NCBI GenBank assembly: GCA_017466065.1 | Contig: JAFTUV010000024.1 | Location: 1 to 19,274, forward strand | From: Bacteroidaceae bacterium | GTDB lineage: Bacteria > Bacteroidota > Bacteroidia > Bacteroidales > Bacteroidaceae | Reading direction: 5' to 3' | Length of the DNA: 19,274 bases | In this document: positions 15,806-19,274 of the stretch, piece after piece | Position numbering within the stretch: position 1 is the first letter of the stretch | Layout of the letters: every line of letters starts with the position of its first letter | Made by a program: the position numbers and the translations under genes | Notes under the pieces: model-generated | What the model was told of the DNA's origin: nothing | Database searches by the model: none | Seen by the model: the letters and a program-made list of their open reading frames with translations, nothing else

Positions 15806-15837
15806 CAAAAAAACGGGCATCTGTTACAGATGCCCGT
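15806..15837 (-). terminator. Intrinsic terminator of the SRP RNA gene
   Basis: ACGGGCATCTGT (15813-15824) and ACAGATGCCCGT (15826-15837) are perfectly complementary, and on the minus strand the stem is followed by seven T's (15806-15812). This is the strongest terminator in the window and lies directly behind the SRP RNA. Confidence 0.9.
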
Positions 15838-15839
15838 CT

Positions 15840-15943
15840 ATGGGGTGGGTAAGCTACCTACATCGCGCCGCTACAACCAACTACCTTTGCTGCGGTCAAG
15901 CCCTGGAGGATTCGCTAGGAGCTGGCCGTATAGGACTTACCCA
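15840..15943 (-). ncRNA. ffs: Signal recognition particle RNA, small bacterial type (4.5S)
   Basis: The minus-strand RNA of about 100 nt folds end to end: GGGUAAG at its 5' end (15942 down) pairs with CUUACCC at its 3' end (15847-15853), followed by ACCCC. The middle contains CCAGG and GCAGCAAAGGUAG, the two sides of the Ffh-binding symmetric loop (compare CAGG and GCAGCCAAGGCAG in E. coli 4.5S RNA). The 3' side carries GAUGUAGGUAGC, matching GAUGUAGCUGGC of E. coli. A consensus promoter stands directly upstream and a strong terminator directly downstream, with no protein-coding role. The part between CAGG and GCAG is shorter than in E. coli (8 versus 11 bases). The exact 5' end is inferred from the promoter. 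Confidence 0.85.
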
Positions 15944-15952
15944 TACTGTTTG

Positions 15953-15983
15953 CAAAGGTAGCATAAAATTCTTAACCGGCAAA
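15953..15983 (-). promoter_or_regulatory. Promoter of the SRP RNA gene
   Basis: On the minus strand TTTG (15980-15983), a 19-base spacer and TACCTTTG (15953-15960), identical to the -7 element of the rplY promoter. The predicted start falls at about 15943-15946, just at the first base of the terminal RNA helix. Confidence 0.8.
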
Positions 15984-16095
15984 ATTTACACAGCCATTTT
16001 TAAAATTTACACTCTATTTTATTCCTATAAGACCAACACGTTTGCATAATTTGAAAAATTATTTCAAAAAATATAAATATAACAAAATTTATTAT

Positions 16096-16103
16096 TACTT
16101 TTG
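16096..16103 (+). promoter_or_regulatory. Possible -7 element for the large secreted-protein gene
   Basis: TACTTTTG matches TAnnTTTG. No TTG is found 19-21 bases upstream, only A/T-rich sequence, so this is tentative. If used, the leader before the ATG at 16266 is about 155 nt. Confidence 0.35.
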
Positions 16104-16265
16104 CCCCGACCTTATTAATATAATAAAAAGGCAAGCCGAGGAGTTTCGGCAGCCTGCGGTTAGGTTTTTGCAGAAGCAATTTTGCAAAAATCGGTTTTAT
16201 TTTTTTGTATATTAAGAGATTACAAACAATATAAACAACCTAATTATTAACTAAATTCATTTTTT
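16104..16265 (+). promoter_or_regulatory. Structured 5' leader of the secreted-protein gene
   Basis: The 162-base stretch before the ATG contains a hairpin around GCCGA/TCGGC with outer GGC/GCC (about 16131-16154). A second inverted repeat follows, TTTTTGC (16165-16171) against GCAAAAA (16184-16190), then the T-rich run TCGGTTTTATTTTTT. The second hairpin with its T-run resembles an intrinsic terminator ahead of the gene. The remainder up to the ATG is A/T-rich and open. No known riboswitch is recognised. Confidence 0.4.
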
Positions 16266-19200
16266 ATGAAAAAAATTTTACTTTCAGTTCTTTGCTTGTT
16301 CAGCATCATTGCTGTACACGCAGACGAGGTGACATTTGACTTCACTAATCCGACAGGGTTGACACCCTCAATTAGTGATGCTTTGTTTGAGGATGCTGGC
16401 AATGGAGCTCTTGCATTCGCCACTTCAGAAACAACCTTTACACAAAGCGGTATTACGCTCAATACAACTAATGGCAGTACCGTATCGCGTATTTGGAAAT
16501 CGGCAAAAGGTGTATACGATCTTCGCGTATACAAAACCGCAACAATGACTATTGCTGCACCTGCCGGTTCAAGCATCAGTTCTATTGTTTTCGCAGGCAG
16601 TTCTGTAAGCGATTTTTCAGCAAATGTCGGTACCATCGACGGCAAAACTTGGACAGGTAATGCCCAAGAAGTAACTTTCACTTGGGCAAGCGGCACTAGC
16701 ACACAGAAGATTAACACAATCACTGTTACCTACACCGCAGCCGTAAGCGGTGCCACATTGGAGACTCCCACAGCATCTGTTGAGCCCGGTGTATTCTACA
16801 ACCCCACAAGCGTTGAATTGAGCGCAAGCGACGGTGAAATTCACTACACCATCGACGGCACAGAGCCCACTGCCGAGTCACCCGTTTACAGCGAGGCTAT
16901 CGCTATCGACAACTTTGGTACCACTACTGTTGTAAAAGCCATTGCTATCGACGGTGAGGAGTTCAGTGAAATTGCAACATTCTCTTACAGCCTGCAAATT
17001 GGTGCACCCGAATTCAACTTCGACGGCGGTGTTTACACCGGCTTTGGTTGGGGAACCGATAATGGCTATCTTAAAGCTACCTCAACTATAACCACCGGTG
17101 CAAAAGTATATTACACATACACCATCGGCGAAGAGACAACCGAGAGATTCCACTACAGCACAAGCGCAAATATCTCACTCACCGAAACAACAAGCGTAAC
17201 AGCAAAAGCGTACATTATACGCACTATCGGCGAGACAAAAGATACAGTTTTCAGCGCAGGCGTAACAAAAGATTATATAATATCTCCCATTGCTCCCTAC
17301 AAGGCTGCAACAACCATCACAAGCGGCAAGAAATATGCCATCTGCGCCAACGACACTGTAATTGCCGACTACATATTCAAAAGCAAGACATACAGCTACC
17401 TCTACACAAAGAATGTAGATGTAAAAACACTCACACGTAAGGACGGTAGCGAGAGTAGCAAATTCATCGAGACTAACGACTTCTACGGTTACACAATCAC
17501 CGAAACAGCAAACGCCGGCGAATACACCATTCAGGATCCATTCGGCCGTTACCTTTATATAAGTGGAACATACACCAGCTTCAACCTTACCAACGATGCT
17601 ACATCAAAAGGCGACGCTGCTGTTTGGACAATCACATTCGATGCCAACGGCCTTGCAACCATCACAAACAAAGAAAAAGGCAATATTGTTCATTACAGCA
17701 CACAGTACAGCAGCTTCGGTGCTTACACAACAACATCGGAAGACTATTCACTCCCCACTCTCTACGAATTGGGCAGCTATCCCAAGCTCACATTCTCTCC
17801 CGAGAACGATTCTATTGTAAGCAAATTCAGCACCTTTACTGTAACTTGCGAGAACGGCATCTCCAGCAACGAGAGCGACGAGTTGTATCCTACCTATATT
17901 TGGTACACCGACTACGAGTACAACTACGACGAGAATATGTTCGAGTACGGTGTGCAGACAGACAACAACACCTACTCATTCACACCTATGGAAGAGCCTA
18001 ACGGAAACAAGAGCTACAGCATCACACTCCCCGAAGGCCTCTTCACACTCGACCCCGGTGGTTACTTCGAAACTACAAGTGAGGAAATTTCTGTAAACTT
18101 CAAGGTTGAAGATTTGAGCATCTTGGAGGTTGTATATGCAAACCCCAACGGTGAGGAAGCACTTACAAGCATCCAATACCTCTACTTCGAGTTCAACCAG
18201 GATATCTTCGACAATGTTAAGGGTGCAGCCATCACCGATGCAGAAGGCAACTCTTATCCCTTGACCGTAACATACACCGACGAATGGGGTACCGAAACTC
18301 CCTACAACTCATTGTGCTTGAAGACTGCCGAGCCCATCACTGCTCCCGGCGAGTACACATTCGTATTGAGCAAGGACTACATCTACGCAGGTACAGATAT
18401 AAGAATGGCCGAGGATGCAACATACTACTTCACTATCAAAGAGCCCTTGAAGATTGTATCTACAACACCTGCCAACAACGCAACCGTTGAGTCGCTCAGC
18501 GATATTACCCTCACATTCAACCAGACAATGGTTTATCCCAACGGTGACTTCTGCACAGTTTGGGGCCCCAATGGCGAAGAATATCTCTTCTCTCTTGTAG
18601 GCGAGGATGCCGAGGGCAACGAACTTCCTATGGGAACTTGGCGTTTGGTAGCCGAAACTCCCCTCACTGCCGCAGGTGAGTACATTCTCTACCTCGAAGA
18701 CAGCTTCTTTATGAGCTATTCAACATCCGGTACAGAATACAGCGCAATGCAGCAGTTCACATTCTATGTTGAAAGCAGCGCAATTACAGGCGACCTCAAC
18801 AGCGACAATTCTGTCGATGTTGCCGACCTCACAATGTTGGTAAGTATGATTCTCGACAGCTCGAAAATAGCCGATGCAGCCGACCTTAACGGTGACGGTT
18901 CTGTCGATGTTGCCGACCTCACAAGCCTCGTATCTATAATACTTGGTACCGACACAGCAACTGAGGCTCCCGCAAAGGCAGCAGCCACACGCGCGGACTC
19001 ACTTCCCGTAATCTCGGCAGAGGGTGACGGCAGCGACCTGCTCATCAACGTTTCTAATCCCGACTTCCCCTTCACAGCCATTCAGTTCGATATTTACCTC
19101 CCCGAGGAACTTGAAGTCTCGGGCGTAGAAGAAGATGGCGTTTACTACTACGATGTATTCGTAGGCAGCCGCAACCCGAGCACCAGATCTCCTCACACAG

Positions 19201-19274
19201 CAGAGGCAGCCTTGCAGCCTGACGGTTCGATGAGAGTAATGGTTTATTCAAGCAAGAACTTGAACTTCACCGGC
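16266..19274 (+). CDS. Large secreted multi-domain protein with dockerin and cohesin-like parts (3' end missing)
   Basis: The first 1003 codons are in frame and the gene runs off the right edge. A signal peptide (MKKILLSVLCLFSIIAVHA, cleavage after Ala19) directs export. The order is: a beta-sandwich domain (about 20-160); a chitobiase/hexosaminidase C-terminal-like domain (163-243, with HYTIDGTEPT); a second, divergent one (about 246-339); a beta-trefoil-like region (340-502, SGKKYAI, DPFGRYLYISG); and three Ig-like domains (about 503-618, 619-727, 728-838), two of them carrying LxFxFNQ/LTFNQ. Then come a two-repeat type I dockerin (842-894, DLNSDNSVDVADL and DLNGDGSVDVADL), an Ala-rich linker, and a cohesin-like domain from about 913 (FTAIQFDIYLPEELEV, VMVYSS). 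I see no enzyme domain. It is probably a surface adhesin or glycan-binding scaffold (inference); a C-terminal sorting signal would lie beyond the window. Confidence 0.9.
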   Translation, partial: MKKILLSVLCLFSIIAVHADEVTFDFTNPTGLTPSISDALFEDAGNGALAFATSETTFTQSGITLNTTNGSTVSRIWKSAKGVYDLRVYKTATMTIAAPAGSSISSIVFAGSSVSDFSANVGTIDGKTWTGNAQEVTFTWASGTSTQKINTITVTYTAAVSGATLETPTASVEPGVFYNPTSVELSASDGEIHYTIDGTEPTAESPVYSEAIAIDNFGTTTVVKAIAIDGEEFSEIATFSYSLQIGAPEFNFDGGVYTGFGWGTDNGYLKATSTITTGAKVYYTYTIGEETTERFHYSTSANISLTETTSVTAKAYIIRTIGETKDTVFSAGVTKDYIISPIAPYKAATTITSGKKYAICANDTVIADYIFKSKTYSYLYTKNVDVKTLTRKDGSESSKFIETNDFYGYTITETANAGEYTIQDPFGRYLYISGTYTSFNLTNDATSKGDAAVWTITFDANGLATITNKEKGNIVHYSTQYSSFGAYTTTSEDYSLPTLYELGSYPKLTFSPENDSIVSKFSTFTVTCENGISSNESDELYPTYIWYTDYEYNYDENMFEYGVQTDNNTYSFTPMEEPNGNKSYSITLPEGLFTLDPGGYFETTSEEISVNFKVEDLSILEVVYANPNGEEALTSIQYLYFEFNQDIFDNVKGAAITDAEGNSYPLTVTYTDEWGTETPYNSLCLKTAEPITAPGEYTFVLSKDYIYAGTDIRMAEDATYYFTIKEPLKIVSTTPANNATVESLSDITLTFNQTMVYPNGDFCTVWGPNGEEYLFSLVGEDAEGNELPMGTWRLVAETPLTAAGEYILYLEDSFFMSYSTSGTEYSAMQQFTFYVESSAITGDLNSDNSVDVADLTMLVSMILDSSKIADAADLNGDGSVDVADLTSLVSIILGTDTATEAPAKAAATRADSLPVISAEGDGSDLLINVSNPDFPFTAIQFDIYLPEELEVSGVEEDGVYYYDVFVGSRNPSTRSPHTAEAALQPDGSMRVMVYSSKNLNFTG

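Noticed and set aside
15762..16049. 95-codon plus-strand frame over the SRP RNA region.
   Set aside because: It covers the SRP RNA, its terminator and its promoter, all on the minus strand; the apparent peptide is a translation of RNA structure.
1..19274. CRISPR arrays, tRNA or rRNA genes, phage genes, complete insertion sequences.
   Set aside because: No regularly spaced repeats, no tRNA-like cloverleaf and no transposase or integrase frame was found on reading both strands.

Overview
The window looks like a chromosomal segment of a Bacteroidota bacterium, most likely a gut-type member of the Bacteroidales. The reasons are the set of lineage-typical small proteins (DUF4923, DUF5606, a DUF3276/PUR-like protein, a long NusB), promoters of the Bacteroidota type (TTG or TTTG, about 19-21 nt, TAnnTTTG) instead of -35/-10 boxes, the absence of clear Shine-Dalgarno sequences, and a large secreted dockerin-bearing Ig-like protein. 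I cannot name a genus from the sequence alone.

Region 1 (about 1-5966, minus strand) is housekeeping. A nusB-yajC-ybbR-coaE operon starts from a good promoter at 4231-4262 and is followed by a DUF5606 gene and an exported DUF4923 gene. Upstream of nusB is a ModF-like tandem ABC ATPase whose first ATPase half has lost its catalytic residues. A terminator at 103-136 separates this block from an unseen plus-strand neighbour on the left.

Region 2 (5967-9857, plus strand) starts with the PUR-like gene and continues as an accessory cassette: a DUF5672 protein, a GT-B glycosyltransferase and an unrecognised protein with a C-terminal membrane anchor. The cassette is bounded by related repeats. A 33-bp copy lies just before the DUF5672 gene, and a complete 187-bp element with terminal inverted repeats (MITE-like) lies between the glycosyltransferase and the anchored protein. 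The element supplies the glycosyltransferase stop codon. The three genes probably modify a surface glycan (inference).

Region 3 (about 9900-14810) is again housekeeping: rplY-pth-S4 protein as a plus-strand operon with a clear promoter, facing a minus-strand pepT-thioesterase pair across a shared terminator, then divergent enolase. The pth gene contains a 38-bp perfect palindrome followed by five T's, the most surprising small-scale feature of the window.

Region 4 (14911-19274) has a cytoplasmic SGNH hydrolase, the SRP RNA gene (ffs) with its own promoter and terminator on the minus strand, a structured leader, and the first 1003 codons of a secreted multi-domain protein. This protein has chitobiase-like, trefoil-like, Ig-like, dockerin and cohesin-like parts and runs off the window.
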